Assembly: GCA_964247055.1 (NCBI GenBank)
Contig: OZ176057.1
Span: 620,001-684,000 of the forward strand
Length of the DNA: 64,000 nucleotides
Direction: 5' to 3'
Source: Paragordius varius
Taxonomy: Eukaryota; Nematomorpha
This document shows, one piece after another, positions 1 to 11,200 of the stretch. The position numbers and the translations under genes are program-made. The notes beneath the pieces are model-generated. The model saw only the letters and a list, made by a program, of their open reading frames with translations, did no database searches and was not told where the DNA came from. Position 1 is the first letter of the stretch, and the number at the start of each line of letters is the position of its first letter.

Positions 1-1430
1 CTTCATACTAGTTTGAGGCATGATGGAAATGGTATATAAAGGCATTGAGATATTATAAAATCACTTTTCTACGCAATGATGCTGATATTATCCCAGAATT
101 TTGATTCGCTATTGTGTTTTTCTACAAAATTTACCAATTTAAAAGTAAAAAAGATTTGAATTATTATTCCAAGCTATAGAATTGTCAAGCATCATTGTAA
201 AGATTAAGTGTTATTATTAAAGCGTTTTGTACCGTTTCCATAATGATTCAAAATAAAAAAATGGGAAATTATAGGAGCATTTTAAATATTAGTAGTCGAT
301 AAAATTTGGCATATATTTAAAATTTTTATCAATCTCGGCATTTTTCATTTGTTTTACAAAACTGGTCATTTTGATTAAGAGAAAAAATTTAAACCTTCGG
401 AGAGCGCAACTGAAAATTTAAATAAAAATTATTTTAATGTTTTTTATCAAATATTTTAATGAAATTAGGAAACAAGCATTTTCGTCTAAAATATGTGCGT
501 AAAATTTGCCATTTTCCGATATAAAGCAGATACGACAAAAGTGTAAATAACTTTCTATAAATCAATCATACGGCCTAAACTAAAAGCACCTGGATAATCC
601 TGTTATAGTCTATCAGAAAATTTATTGAATTATGTTTTATACCCTTTAATTTGGACGCAGTGTTATGCTTAATAAAACTTTTGTGACATCATTCAAATAT
701 ATCAGAAATAACAATTTTTATATATATGAAATAGGTTGAATGCATATCGGACCTTCTAAACTGGGCTATGTTTAAAATCTTAGCGAGGACACCATAATAA
801 TTTTAAATTAACTTTGCTCTAAATTAATTTCTGAGAGCGTTTTAAAGCAAGGTCGATAACACTTTATATTACCATAAAATGTATTGACACTTAATGACTT
901 GGGCATATTAATACCGAACGATTGGATATTTGACTATCCTACCTATTTTTAAAAAAGTTTATTAGCAAGATTGACCTCTAGGACATAAATGTACCCCAAT
1001 ATGTCATCGCTGAAGTTAATATAATTCGTTGATGCTTTAATTTTTATCTCCTCGGAGGTTTATTTAAAATATTCGTGTTTTTATTTTAAATTCCATTGTC
1101 AATGAATATATACTATTATCTAAAGTTTATATTTTTTAACAGTTAACTTTTTAATCAGTTAGACAAATTTTTGATCGTTTATTTTATATATAACCCATAT
1201 TAGTATTTTACAATATATTTTCGGAATATATATGTACCAACATTTTTTAATGTAACCAAAGACATTTAAGCTTTATAGTTTGGGAAAGAAGATAAATACT
1301 TTTCAATATAATTTGATGCAGAAAAAAAGATCTATCCCCCATTAATTTAGGCAAGCCAAAGCCGCTATTGAAAGCCAAAATGGCGGCAAAATAATTTAAT
1401 CGGGAAAATACGTCCTAAAATTTGAGATGA
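1..1430. other. AT-rich DNA with no recognised gene
   Basis: No open frame with family resemblance and no clear repeat paralogous to the rest of the window was seen. The stretch is uniformly AT-rich with short A/T homopolymers. A short somewhat GC-richer patch around 1330-1390 precedes the AT dinucleotide run at about 1471-1500. Confidence 0.5.
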
Positions 1431-1466
1431 TTGATTGGTTCTGCATCGAATTGTATGGAAAAAGTA

Positions 1467-1470
<4 letters not shown>

Positions 1471-1500
<30 letters not shown>
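1471..1500. repeat. (AT)n microsatellite
   Basis: Uninterrupted alternating T and A, about 15 dinucleotides, directly abutting the 3' edge of ATPase pseudogene copy 1. Such a run at a duplication edge may mark a breakpoint, which is inference. Confidence 0.9.
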
Positions 1501-1504
<4 letters not shown>

Positions 1505-2490
1505 ACATTCGGGTCGCATTATATAACAATTTTTGTCGTTCTTTTTCTCCAATCCCTAAAGCAAAATTTGAAACAGCAGTTGTAAGCATTTCCTCCATAA
1601 ATTGCTTTTGCCAATAATCTTTGGTGAAAGAATAGTATGTATTGCGTTTGTTCATTACAACTTCGGGCGCACCTTTTAGCGCTACCAATATCGTATCATT
1701 TTGATTTGATCGAACGCTGCCTACAACTTGCATATATTTCCTCTCAGATAAAAATGGGGTTTTCTTAACTCTTTGTACATCATATTGAAATCTTTTCAAC
1801 TTGCCTTCGCCAATTTTATTAGCGGATTCAGTAGGGAATATAGGACTGCTCGTATTATTGTCGCTACCATTTTTGGGCGATTGATTTGTGGAAAAATTTG
1901 ATTTTGTACAGAGTGAACCAACTGATAGCAAACGTATTACATTAGATTACAATACTGATAATATTGGGTGATTGGTTATCAAACTTGAGACCAGAAATTT
2001 GGTCCATAGATATTACCTTTCCTATTTTACTGTCAATCTTATAGAAACCATCATCAGGTTATATATCCGTTACTGTCATTCGATTACTAGTTTATGTTCT
2101 AGTTTTATCCAATCACAAAACATCTTCTCGAAATAGAATTTCAACTGTCGGTAGTTTTTTGATAATGATCCGTTTTTTAGTACGGATAACACCGAATACT
2201 GTAACAACGATGGGAAGCCCCCCTGGAATAGCTGCTATCGCTAAACTAACAACAATGGTAAACATTTCAAGCAATGGACGTCCCCTCAAATATTTCATGA
2301 GTATAATGAGCGCTAATATGCAAAGACTATAAAAACTGAGTTGTTTTCTAATCGATCCATAGATTTTTATAAAGGAGTTTTAGGTGCTTGTTCAACTTTC
2401 ATTCGTTTTAATAATTCACCAAACTCTGCTCTCTCATTCGTACCAATAACTAAATCCTTTGCCTTCCGCTGTACACCAAAGTTCAAAAAA
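1500..2490 (-). pseudogene. SPCA-type Ca2+/Mn2+ ATPase pseudogene, copy 1
   Basis: Read on the minus strand, pieces in order match the Golgi secretory-pathway Ca2+/Mn2+ pump (P2A ATPase). The end of the actuator domain ([19 protein letters not shown]) lies near 2390-2470. Membrane helix M4 ([20 protein letters not shown], with the family PEGLP as PGGLP) is at 2113-2298. Decayed phosphorylation-site DNA at about 2055-2110 reads DKTRT, then a stop, where the family has DKTGTLT, followed by NRMTVTDI (family NEMTVTHI). The nucleotide-binding domain with PFLSERKYM and LVALKGAPEVVM is at 1500-1931. No introns interrupt these segments, although real genes in this window are intron-rich, so a processed (retro) copy is likely. 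Stops and frameshifts separate the pieces. Family assignment is firm; calling it a retrocopy is inference. Confidence 0.85.
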
Positions 2491-2978
2491 ATAAGCTTTT
2501 CAACTTTTTAAATAAACTTTTTTAAGGGTATTTATATTATATTAAGTATACTCTCTCCTTTGTTAGAAGAAGTGCAAATCATGAACCAAAAAAGATTCTT
2601 TGAAAACATATAAGATAATGCCAAATAGTTAATTACTTACTCCTCCAAATAAATCTTTGTAGTTTAGGAAACGGTTAATTATACACAATTTTTTTGATTA
2701 AAATCCAAGTTAAGCTTTTTATTATCATATCATAATTCAATCATTACTGACAATTGCAAAACAACTTATTATGTATTATTGGTATAACAGTAAGAAAAAC
2801 AAATTGGAATATATAATTTATTGAAAATTTATGATTTATCAGATCACACTGCAAATTAAATATTTAAATTTTGAAATTTCGAATCCATTTTTTCATTGAT
2901 TTATTCTTGGCTTTTCTCACCTGTTAATGTAAAAGAAAATGGAAATTATTTAAGCCTCAAAAATTAAAATACGAATTG

Positions 2979-3456
2979 TCAATTTATTACATTTGAATCA
3001 AAAGTTTCCTCTTCCCGTATTGTTGGCATTAAACAATTTAAAGCCACAAAATGTTTAACGGGATATACAAACACCTTTGCCATAGGATACCCTATTTCAT
3101 AGTACACAGAAGGGTCTGGTACATTGATTACATTTTCAAATGACATCTTTTCGTCTTTTTGGTCAAATTCTTTAGCACACGCAAATCGTTCGCAAAAATT
3201 CAAAAATATATCTATCAACTCGCTTTTTCTATCATTTAACCACATCCACTTCCAACTAATCCACACTTTCGCACCCATAAAATAGTCCCCTTATTCAGAT
3301 TAAAAATTGAATTTGACATATTATTCATCTTTAGAAGATTAAAGTTTCAAATTAAAAAACCCTTAAAATTCGTAATTATAAATTATAAAAGATTAATGTA
3401 AAATCTTTATTACCTCCTTTCCCGAATCTCAAAAATTTGAAAGATTTTGATGACAT
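2979..3456 (-). CDS. A-family ORF, copy 1 (unrecognised)
   Basis: The open frame 3278-2979 encodes 99 residues starting MGAKVWISWKWMW and ending in NVIN and a stop. Upstream on the same strand at 3456-3416 a short frame (MSSKSFKFLRFGKG) runs into a good donor, GGAG|GTAATA. An acceptor AAG just before 3295 restores the frame as ...FGKGGDYFMGAKVW. A two-exon gene with a ~120-bp intron is therefore plausible. There is no signal peptide or membrane helix; the protein is rich in Trp, acidic residues and Phe. I do not recognise the family. Copies recur at 13.3-13.7, 17.6-17.9 and 19.0-19.4 kb, each beside an SPCA pseudogene. Diverged relatives of its C-terminus recur at 7.0, 7.65, 25.2 and 25.8 kb. 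It may be a decaying host gene or an unrecognised element. Confidence 0.45.
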
Positions 3457-4979
3457 TTTTGTGTCAAACAATTTAGAATTATGTATTCTATATGTTCCAT
3501 ATATTATAAAAATATATTAATTATATTCATGTTTATAAATTGCTGAGCAATTACCATTTTGTGTTAGTTTAGGGTAAAATTTTTAATATTTAATAATAGG
3601 GGAAAAATGTGTTTGACTAATTTATCAGTGTTTACTACATATAAAGGTTTATTGTCAAAATGATTGGATGAGTTGCTAGAATCGGTCGTCCTTTTTAAAA
3701 ATTCATAAATGCGAGTTTTAATTTAATGTTTAGTTATCTAAAATTGCTTTGGTTATATTCTAATATACACAAATAAGATTACGGTTTTAAAGAAAAAAAT
3801 AGGGTTTGTGTTTATAGTTTTTAGCGAAAAGAATCTCTTGTTTTCTCCAATCTATTTTTGGTAAATGGCTGTTAATACTATTACATTTTACACATTCTAA
3901 TTTATTAATGAGAATGGTTTAAATTGAATCTTAATACATAATTAATTCCGATATATTGTTTAACTATATGCCAGATTTAGTCATAAGTCATGGCTTTTAG
4001 AGACAGGTTTAATGACAGATGAACATTTGTTGTTATAATATCTATGAACAATTCACCACGCAAATTCATTCTGCCTAAAGTTAGTGATTGTACGTTTCAT
4101 TAATTTTCATATTTTGATGCCTTAATTTAACTGATAAATTAACCGCGAGATCACGGCATTTTCGTGTATTTAAGAGAAAAAAGCCATTTTGGAGAGGGCT
4201 GAAAATTGAAGTCCGAGCCCTCGTCTAAAAATATTAATACAAATACTTTGATTTAAAATTTAGTTATTAATATATCTTAATGATAATATATATAGCGTTT
4301 TGATTTCCCTAAAAATCATTCTAGCATTATGTGGAAAACAGCATTTTATGGACGATTTATACAAAAGTGTTAATATTTTGTTCTTAATGCTTCGTAACCT
4401 TAAACCTCAAATTAAAAAGATCCCATATATATTTTCTTTAAAAAAAAATATATTTTATTATTTTTTGGGCACGTATCTTTTAATAAAAGATTTAAACCAT
4501 GCGGTAAAAGGAAATGTTTTCTTTAAACTAAATAATTAGTTTAACACTCCCAAACCCAAAGATGCCATGTGTACCAGGTAAAGTAATTAGCTACTGCTTT
4601 ATCCAAGAGAAAACAGCAAAAATACTAAGACGATTAATTTGATACAGACTAAATTTCGTTCATCTAAATATAAACGACAAACACAATGGTATATTTTTCA
4701 AAGAACATATTTTCGTCATTTAAAAAATCTCTTTAGTACAAAACAATTAAAAAACTATGTCAACAGACTTTCAATCGTTCACATCGTTTTCAAAGATTGC
4801 ACACTCGCACGCATCCCATATTCCCCTTTTAGTTTAAATTTTAATACAACAATAAATCTAATGATTAGACATATATTTTTAATAAGGTAAAAAATATTTT
4901 TAGAATACTTCGTGTTTTGATAAATATAATTAAACTTATGAATTATTCAAAGAATATTAATATACTTATCAAAACATTT

Positions 4980-5045
4980 TAAGCCCTTTTCCCGAATCTA
5001 AACATTTGAATCATTTTGATGACATATTTGACTTAGAAAATTTGG
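4980..5045 (-). pseudogene. A-family exon-1-like relic
   Basis: The minus strand retains the A-family first-exon pattern (Met-Ser-Ser-Lys followed by a degraded FRFGK-type segment) just before a weakened donor. The matching second-exon region at about 4640-4890 is heavily decayed. This is a diverged relative of the 3416-3456 exon, recognised only by DNA similarity. Confidence 0.35.
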
Positions 5046-5714
5046 AATCGTGTGCTCTATATTTTTTTACAATATTAATCAGGGTACATTAGATAACCAT
5101 ATTTGTAACTACCCGCCATTGAGTATACATTTTGTAGTAAGCGAATAAGAATGCCTTTAACGACTGATAATCCGTTTTTTTAATAGTTTTCTTAATGTCT
5201 TAATGGCAACATGGATGTGTTGCTGTCCTGGTCGACTATTTTTAATTATAGTTTTCCATAAATTTCAGTTTATTTTTCTGCCAAGGTTGATTGTTTTGAT
5301 TTGAATTCCTGATAGCATTTTAAAAAAACCAGAATAAGTATTCGGTTAGCAAAAGAAAAATGTGTTTTTTTCATAATGAACTTTTCTAATTTATCTTTGG
5401 GCTATAGTTTATTTTATACATCTTTTGCTTTTAATGTGATTGAACATTAAATTATATATACGGTTATATTGTTTAATAAATGCCAGTCATAGGTTATTTA
5501 AGAAGGAGTCAAATTACAGACACGTCTGAAATCTAAAAACAAACCACACATATTCCCGCCAAATTATCGCGTCTATTTTTACCATTCTATATGTTAAATT
5601 ATTAGTGCCTGAAAAAGAAGAGGGACATTTACTTATTACTTCCTAAGAAAAAGGCTGTTAAAAATCATCATTTATTGGTAATATAGCCAACATTTGATTA
5701 AAACAAAAGTTTTA

Positions 5715-6420
5715 AAATGTGAAGATCGTATCAAACAGCTATGAAAACGATCAAGTGCAAGAGTTACTGGATGGTGTCCCAACAAAACTTTGATAGTATT
5801 GGTAGAATCATTACATGTATAACAAACAATATGATCTGCGAGAATGGGAAAAAACCAATAAACTCTCTAAATTCCAACACTCGGAAACTACAAAGTGACT
5901 AGTGAAATTTTTATTCAACCTCACTAGAAGAAATTATTATAGCACCAAATTATGACGGGTGTTGTGTTAATAATCTTATCAGAAAAAATAGGTTATCCAT
6001 GCATGCTGGTCTATAACATCTGGGCATATGACCATGTTATATGTCTGGTGAAACCTTACTTTAAAATCCCGCTCAAAGCCTAAATACAAATGCTGTTAAA
6101 CACTGATTGTTTTCGACCATCAATTTAATAAAAAACGGAATGGGCCAGAAGACAACGCAAAGCGATGTTGATACCTAAGCCAACAGTTAAACAAGTCAAA
6201 AAATTCCTAAATTGGTTGGATGTGTCGCATTTTCCTGACCTAACGCCATCTGATTAATATATATGCGCATCAATGAAACAAACCCTCGCAGAGCAGCGCT
6301 CAAATAACTTAAAAGACGTTAAATGGAACACATGGGTTTCCGACAATCAATTTTTCTAGCATATTCAATTATCTGAGAGATCAGAGAAAATAAAAAATAA
6401 TTTAATCATTTGGTTTAAAT
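5715..6420 (+). mobile_element. Mos1-type mariner transposase relic M1
   Basis: Conceptual plus-strand reading with several frame changes resembles mariner transposase. A segment near 6225-6300 gives HFPDLTPSD then a stop, followed by ASMKQTLAEQR. In Mos1 this region reads SPDLAPSDYHLFASMGHALAEQR. Near 6350-6390 LSERSEK matches the family's KLPERWEK. The third catalytic Asp (PSD) is kept, but many stops show it is dead. No terminal inverted repeats could be paired. Its paralogue is M5 at 23.9 kb. Confidence 0.75.
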
Positions 6421-6492
6421 TCTATTTACTTTTTACATATATAATTTGTTGCGGACAATTTGGTGATTATATTTGGTTTTTTTCATTTTCAC

Positions 6493-6652
6493 GGGGTACC
6501 CAGAACGTCGTGGCGGCGACTTCTGGACACCCCTGATTTAAAGTATAAAGGGCGATCGATCCTCATTTGATGCTTTAATTGAATTGCATATGATTATTGA
6601 AATTTTTCGCCGGGGGCTCAAAAACTCGTGGTCGCGAGTTTTGAACCTCCGG
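6493..6652. repeat. GC-rich hairpin pair H1/H2, copy 1
   Basis: Two near-palindromes in DNA otherwise about 25% GC. H1 at 6493-6533 is centred on GTCGTGGCGGCGAC with arms GGGGT.CCC and ACACCCC. H2 at 6608-6652 is centred on ACTCGTGGTCGCGAGTT with G-rich and C-rich outer arms. They are about 75 bp apart and lie just 3' of mariner M1. The same pair recurs at 9.58, 24.67 and 27.69 kb. Confidence 0.8.
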
Positions 6653-6734
6653 AATTAAACCAATGTGAGTTTTTTTTCATATCATATATGGGATGTCATG
6701 CGCCTGGCTATGGATTTATATCTATTGTAGTAAA

Positions 6735-7010
6735 CTAAATAGATTGAGCTCTTGATTTTAAAGCTAAAATTGGATATTCCCTATTTGTTTTAACATAAAT
6801 CATTTTTCTTAGAGAGAATATTTCTTCAATAAGGATAACAATAGAGGATATCCTTAAAGTTTCTTGCTGATTTTTTAATATCGAATAATTTGTTTTATCC
6901 ATATTTATAAATACAACAATTGGGAATAAACAAACATTTTTGGGGGTTTGAGTTTGTGGAAAATTTTCTATCTTTATATGGAGAAAATATACTTTCAATC
7001 TGTATATCAC
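6735..7010 (-). pseudogene. D-family ORF relic, inverted pair left arm
   Basis: A 91-residue frame contains MDKTNYSILKNQQE, a hydrophobic stretch, then SLRKMIYVK. This aligns with the D-family ORFs at 10-11 kb (MDKINYSILQNQRE, NILRKMYYIK). It is preceded by extra residues and followed by a diverged tail, so it is probably a decayed member. A second copy in opposite orientation lies at 7265-7480. Function is unknown. Confidence 0.45.
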
Positions 7011-7029
7011 AAGATGTAACAGATGAAAT

Positions 7030-7145
7030 AAGCTATTACCCAGTATATATTACATTTAATCAATTCTTTCATCTTCTTGTATTGTCGGCATTAAACAGTT
7101 ATGCAGAAAAGGTTTTACTCAATATATTTATCAATGGATAGCTTT
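7030..7145 (-). pseudogene. A-family C-terminal relic
   Basis: The minus strand carries a degraded version of the A-family end: a Leu-Phe-Asn-type segment equivalent to LNCLMPTI followed by an acidic stretch. It sits between the two inverted D-family arms and is recognised by similarity to 2979-3060. Confidence 0.35.
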
Positions 7146-7264
7146 TTTGATAGTTCAAAGCAAAGTCTGATATCCTTAGTATATAAAATACATTTTATTG
7201 CCATTTTGATAGAGTTCGCTAGTACACGCAAATCGTTTTTATTCACAATCGTTTAATTTTAAAA

Positions 7265-7480
7265 CATGGATAAAACAAATTAGTATTTATCTAAATAAAA
7301 AATATTACTCATAAAAGAAATATTCTCTATTCTAAGAAAAATGATTTATGTTAAAATAAATAGGGATAATCCAATTTTAGCTTTAAAATCAAGAGCTCAA
7401 TCTCAACCTTTAGTCTGGTACAAAAGATATAGATGCATAGCCAGGCGTACAAGAAATTTTATTTATGACCAGAAGATATA
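7265..7480 (+). pseudogene. D-family relic, inverted pair right arm
   Basis: Starts with MDKTN and continues, after decay, with FSILRKMIYVKINRDNPI and LVWYKRYRCIARR, matching the D family in the opposite orientation to 6735-7010. The two arms make a diverged inverted repeat of about 200 bp around 7010-7265. The arrangement is repeated at 24.9-25.6 kb, so it predates the larger duplication. Confidence 0.5.
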
Positions 7481-7639
7481 ATAATTCAAAAGTTAAAACG
7501 TTACCCTGTTTTGATTATGATCATAGATTCAAAAAGATAAAATTTAAATATTACCTATATGGAAATCAAAACACTTTGTTACCCGTTACTCATAAATATA
7601 TGATAATTATTTCGGGTAACAGATAAAATATGGTATACA

Positions 7640-8045
7640 TTTTATTTTACATTTGATTCAAAACTTTCATCCTCTTGTATTGTCGTCATTAAACAACTTG
7701 GCCAAAAAATGTTTTAGTGAAGATAAATATCCACTTTTCATTGAATGGCCAATTTCAATTACCAAAAATATGGCACACTGATTAAAGTTTAAAGAACATT
7801 CTTATTCTCACATACTTCTTTTGTGAAGACAAATAGTCTACAATAATTGAAAAACGAATCTGCCAACACAGTTTTAGATATAAATGTTTATTTAGAAATT
7901 AGGAATAAAATATTTTATTAAGTTTTAATGAATAACTCTTAACAGTTGAAGATAAATCATTCAAAGATTAATATCAGTATACTAATGAAAAGATTCGTAC
8001 CTCCTTTCCCGAATCACAAATATTTGAATTTCTGGGTATTTCACT
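7640..8045 (-). pseudogene. A-family relic, diverged subfamily
   Basis: At 7760-7650 on the minus strand the reading VIEIGHSMKSGY then SLKHFLAKLFN parallels A-family YYEIGYPMAKVF then PVKHFVALNCLM. The exon-1 donor region with FGKGG|GTACGA lies at about 8030-7995. Stops interrupt the frame. The paralogue is at 25.78-26.16 kb. Confidence 0.45.
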
Positions 8046-8383
8046 TAAAAAATTTGGAATTAAGTGTTCTATATTTTAAATATTTATATGCAGTACATTA
8101 GATACACATGTTTGTAAATAACGGTATTTTTTGGCATCTGAGGATGAATTTTGTCAGATAACTAAAAGCTATGTTATCGAAAATAAAAATGCGTTTAATT
8201 ACTGATTTTTAACTAATATATTCTAAATATTTTAAGTGTCACTGGATGGATGGATGCTTTGGTGAATAATATCTTTTGAAAATTGCGATTTTTAGTTTTG
8301 ATGTTCTCCCAGGGTTGCCCAGGTTTTTTGAAATTGGGCTAGTTTTAAAGAACCGAATAAAAAAACGCTTTTAAAATAAAACA

Positions 8384-8623
8384 ATGTTTTTCTGTTCATG
8401 GATTTCAGGAAAAAAAATTGTTTTTCTCCAATCTAATGTTGGTATTATCGCTGTGATTAAAGCTTCATCTTTTACATTATCTAAGTTTTTGATCTATATG
8501 GTTAAGGTTGACAATATAATTCCTAGTTTGATACGGTTATTTTTTCCGTATTTAAGAAAAGTATACGAAAAATACGCTAATGATTATTTTGTTAAATACA
8601 GTTTGTTAGACGACATTGAGTAA
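8384..8623 (+). other. 79-codon open frame, not recognised
   Basis: The frame begins MFFCSWISGKKIVFLQ and ends KYSLLDDIE. A decayed paralogous DNA copy sits at about 26510-26750 and weaker ones at about 3800 and 19820, where the frame is not kept. Loss of the frame in the copies argues that it is a chance ORF in duplicated DNA. Confidence 0.2.
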
Positions 8624-8829
8624 GAAACCACACATAGTGATCCCACCACGTTATTTTTATCATTAATTAATCATTTATATTATTGCCTGATAAAAAACAT
8701 TCGCGGCACTCATTACTTATTCCATCATTAGATAAAAGCTGTTAAAAAATAATCGTTTGCCGCTAAAAATATATGGTAATTCGATTATAACTTGCTAATC
8801 ATGATCTCGATTACAGTTGTGATTAAATA

Positions 8830-9500
8830 TGAAGCGGGCGCTTGCTGAATCAAACAGCTGCAAATACGATCAAACAAAAGAGTTTGGATGATGTCCCAAC
8901 ACAAACTTCATATAACAATTGCTAGAAGTATTACATGTATTAAAATAAATAAAAAGATATGGGAAAAGCCAATAAACTCGATAAATTCCAAAATAATACG
9001 AATGAACGTCAAAAGTTTCAAAGTGTCTAGTGAAGTCATTCTTCACCTCACGAAAAAAAAATATTTTAGCATCGAATTGGGACAGTTTATGTGTGCCTTA
9101 CAAATCCTACCAGAATAAATTATTTTTTCATGCCGGTCTACATCCTGGTCAGTTAGACCATGTTACATGTGTGTTCGAATCAAACTTTCAAAACCCGCTT
9201 TAACCCTAAATAAAACGCTATTGCCAAAAACTGATTTTCGGCCAAGAATTAATTAAAAAACACACGCAGGCCACAAAACAAGTCAAAGCGATTTAATATA
9301 TTAAGTTCTCAACCGTAAAACCAGGGAATGATAAAATAGATTGGTTCAATAGGCCGTTGAACTCTCCGGATCATACCAACTGATACATCTACGCATCAAC
9401 ACTTATTTTGAAGACGTTGAATAGCTAAATCAGTTTTTCTTGCACATTCAATTATCTAAGAGATCAGAAAAAATAAAACAACAATTTAATGAATTGGTTT
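8830..9500 (+). mobile_element. mariner transposase relic M2
   Basis: Same DNA as M1 and M6 by similarity: the segment with DDVPTQTSYN, a KPINSIN-type stretch and, near the 3' end, a decayed HIQLSKRSEK. It is heavily broken. H1/H2 hairpins follow at once at 9579-9744. The paralogue is M6 at 26.94-27.60 kb. Confidence 0.6.
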
Positions 9501-9578
9501 AAATTGTATTTATTTTTACGTATATTATGTGTTGCAGATAATTTTGTGATTAAATTTGTTTATTTCTCAATTTTTCAC

Positions 9579-9744
9579 GGGGTGCCCAAAAAATCGTGGC
9601 GGCGACTTCTGGACACCCCTGATATGAACTATAAAGTGCGATCGATCCTCATTTGATGCTTTAATTGAATTGCATATGTCCAGTATTTATTCAAATTATT
9701 CGCGGGGGGTCCAAAAACTCGTGGCGGCGAGTTCTGAACCCCCG
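9579..9744. repeat. GC-rich hairpin pair H1/H2, copy 2
   Basis: H1 spans 9579-9619 (GGGGTGCCC arm, ATCGTGGCGGCGACTT core, GGACACCCC arm). H2 spans 9702-9744 (GCGGGGGGTCC arm, ACTCGTGGCGGCGAGTT core, AACCCCCGG arm). Spacing matches the other copies. Confidence 0.85.
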
Positions 9745-9917
9745 GGAATTGGACCAATGTTTTGAGTTTTTCTTTTCATATTATATTAAACCAATATAAT
9801 GATTGAAGTTGCTTATATCTTAATAAACCGGAAGGAAAAAGGATGTGTTAATATTATCAATTTGGGTTTTTTCCTCTAATTGTAAGTTTTCATGTTTAGA
9901 GTCGTTCTTTTAATACA

Positions 9918-10154
9918 TCATAAATGATAAATTCTCATGCGGGTGGAGATGTTGGCATATCTTTGGTACCATAACAAATGATGATGTTTATGTATTTTAG
10001 AAAGTTTTAACGATAATGCTAGATTGTCATTACGAAGTTTGATATAATACATTTTTCGGAGAATGTTGAATATTTGTTTTATTAAAGAAGCGATAGATAT
10101 GACTGCTAATATTTCTCTTTGATTTTGTAAAATAGAATAGTTTATTTTATCCAT
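9918..10154 (-). CDS. D-family small ORF, array unit 1 (unrecognised)
   Basis: A 78-residue frame: MDKINYSILQNQRE, a mildly hydrophobic helix (ILAVISIASLIKQIF), a basic stretch (LRKMYYIKLRNDNL) and WYQRYANI near the end. It diverges from the next two units only in its last third and lacks their KTTKHE tail. I recognise no family. Whether it is a whole gene, an exon or a transposon leftover cannot be decided here. Confidence 0.35.
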   Translation of the reverse strand: MDKINYSILQNQREILAVISIASLIKQIFNILRKMYYIKLRNDNLALSLKLSKIHKHHHLLWYQRYANISTRMRIYHL

Positions 10155-10419
10155 TTTTCAAATCAAACAAAATTATAAATTAACTAACAATCACTTTTGA
10201 TAACTAAGTATATAGAAGGAGCACGTCATAAATATGCATCATTTAGTATAGTGTGGAAATACAACATTACCTGTATAAACCAAGATTCGATACTATTTTT
10301 TAATATTTAAAGCAGTTGATAACTTTTTGGGGTAGTCTAAACCGGAGTTTTAAAACTTTATCTCAAATTGGCAGTTAAATATTGCTATATAAGAATCGCT
10401 AAAACTGTTTTTAAACTTT

Positions 10420-10677
10420 TCATTCATGTTTTGTTGTTTTAACATCAAATGATAGGTTCTCATGCGCATAGATGTAGGCATATCTTTGGTACCATAACAA
10501 ATGATGAGATTTATGTATTTTAGAAACTTTTAACGATAATGCTAGATTGTCCTTACGAAGTTTGATATAATACATTTTTCGGAGAATGTTGAATATTTGT
10601 TTTATTAAAGAAGCGATAGATATGACTGCTAATATTTCTCTTTGATTTTGTAAAATAGAATAGTTTATTTTATCCAT
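10420..10677 (-). CDS. D-family small ORF, array unit 2 (unrecognised)
   Basis: An 85-residue frame identical in protein to the next unit. It has MDKINYSILQNQRE at the start, a possible amphipathic or weakly hydrophobic helix at residues 15-30, basic residues 34-50 and a WYQRYAYIY motif near residue 62. No signal peptide. Each unit has the same upstream sequence, so any promoter would be repeated too. Confidence 0.35.
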   Translation of the reverse strand: MDKINYSILQNQREILAVISIASLIKQIFNILRKMYYIKLRKDNLALSLKVSKIHKSHHLLWYQRYAYIYAHENLSFDVKTTKHE

Positions 10678-10942
10678 TTTTCAAATCAAACAAAATTATA
10701 AATTAACTAACAATCACTTTTGATAACTAAGTATATAGAAGGAGCACGTCATAAATATGCATCATTTAGTATAGTGTGGAAATACAACATTACCTGTATA
10801 AACGAAGATTCGATACTATTTTTTAATATTTAAAGCAGTTGATAACTTTTTGGGGTAGTCTAAACCGGAGTTTTAAAACTTTATCTCAAATTGGCAGTTA
10901 AATATTGCTATATAAGAATCGCTAAAACTGTTTTTAAACTTT

Positions 10943-11200
10943 TCATTCATGTTTTGTTGTTTTAACATCAAATGATAGGTTCTCATGCGCATAGATGTAG
11001 GCATATCTTTGGTACCATAACAAATGATGAGATTTATGTATTTTAGAAACTTTTAACGATAATGCTAGATTGTCCTTACGAAGTTTGATATAATACATTT
11101 TTCGGAGAATGTTGAATATTTGTTTTATTAAAGAAGCGATAGATATGACTGCTAATATTTCTCTTTGATTTTGTAAAATAGAATAGTTTATTTTATCCAT
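10943..11200 (-). CDS. D-family small ORF, array unit 3 (unrecognised)
   Basis: Protein identical to unit 2 over 85 residues; only scattered base changes are seen in the spacer. The identity indicates a recent tandem duplication or gene conversion. Function is unknown. Confidence 0.35.
   Translation of the reverse strand: MDKINYSILQNQREILAVISIASLIKQIFNILRKMYYIKLRKDNLALSLKVSKIHKSHHLLWYQRYAYIYAHENLSFDVKTTKHE

Noticed and set aside
2979-3278. A-family ORF as an N-terminal piece of the SPCA ATPase
   Set aside because: Its sequence does not resemble any SPCA segment and it has its own upstream exon; only its position next to the pseudogene suggested a link.
9918-11200. D-family ORF as a PIF/Harbinger transposase start
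   Set aside because: The basic stretch and WYQRY motif are only vaguely similar; no DDE motifs or associated second ORF are present.
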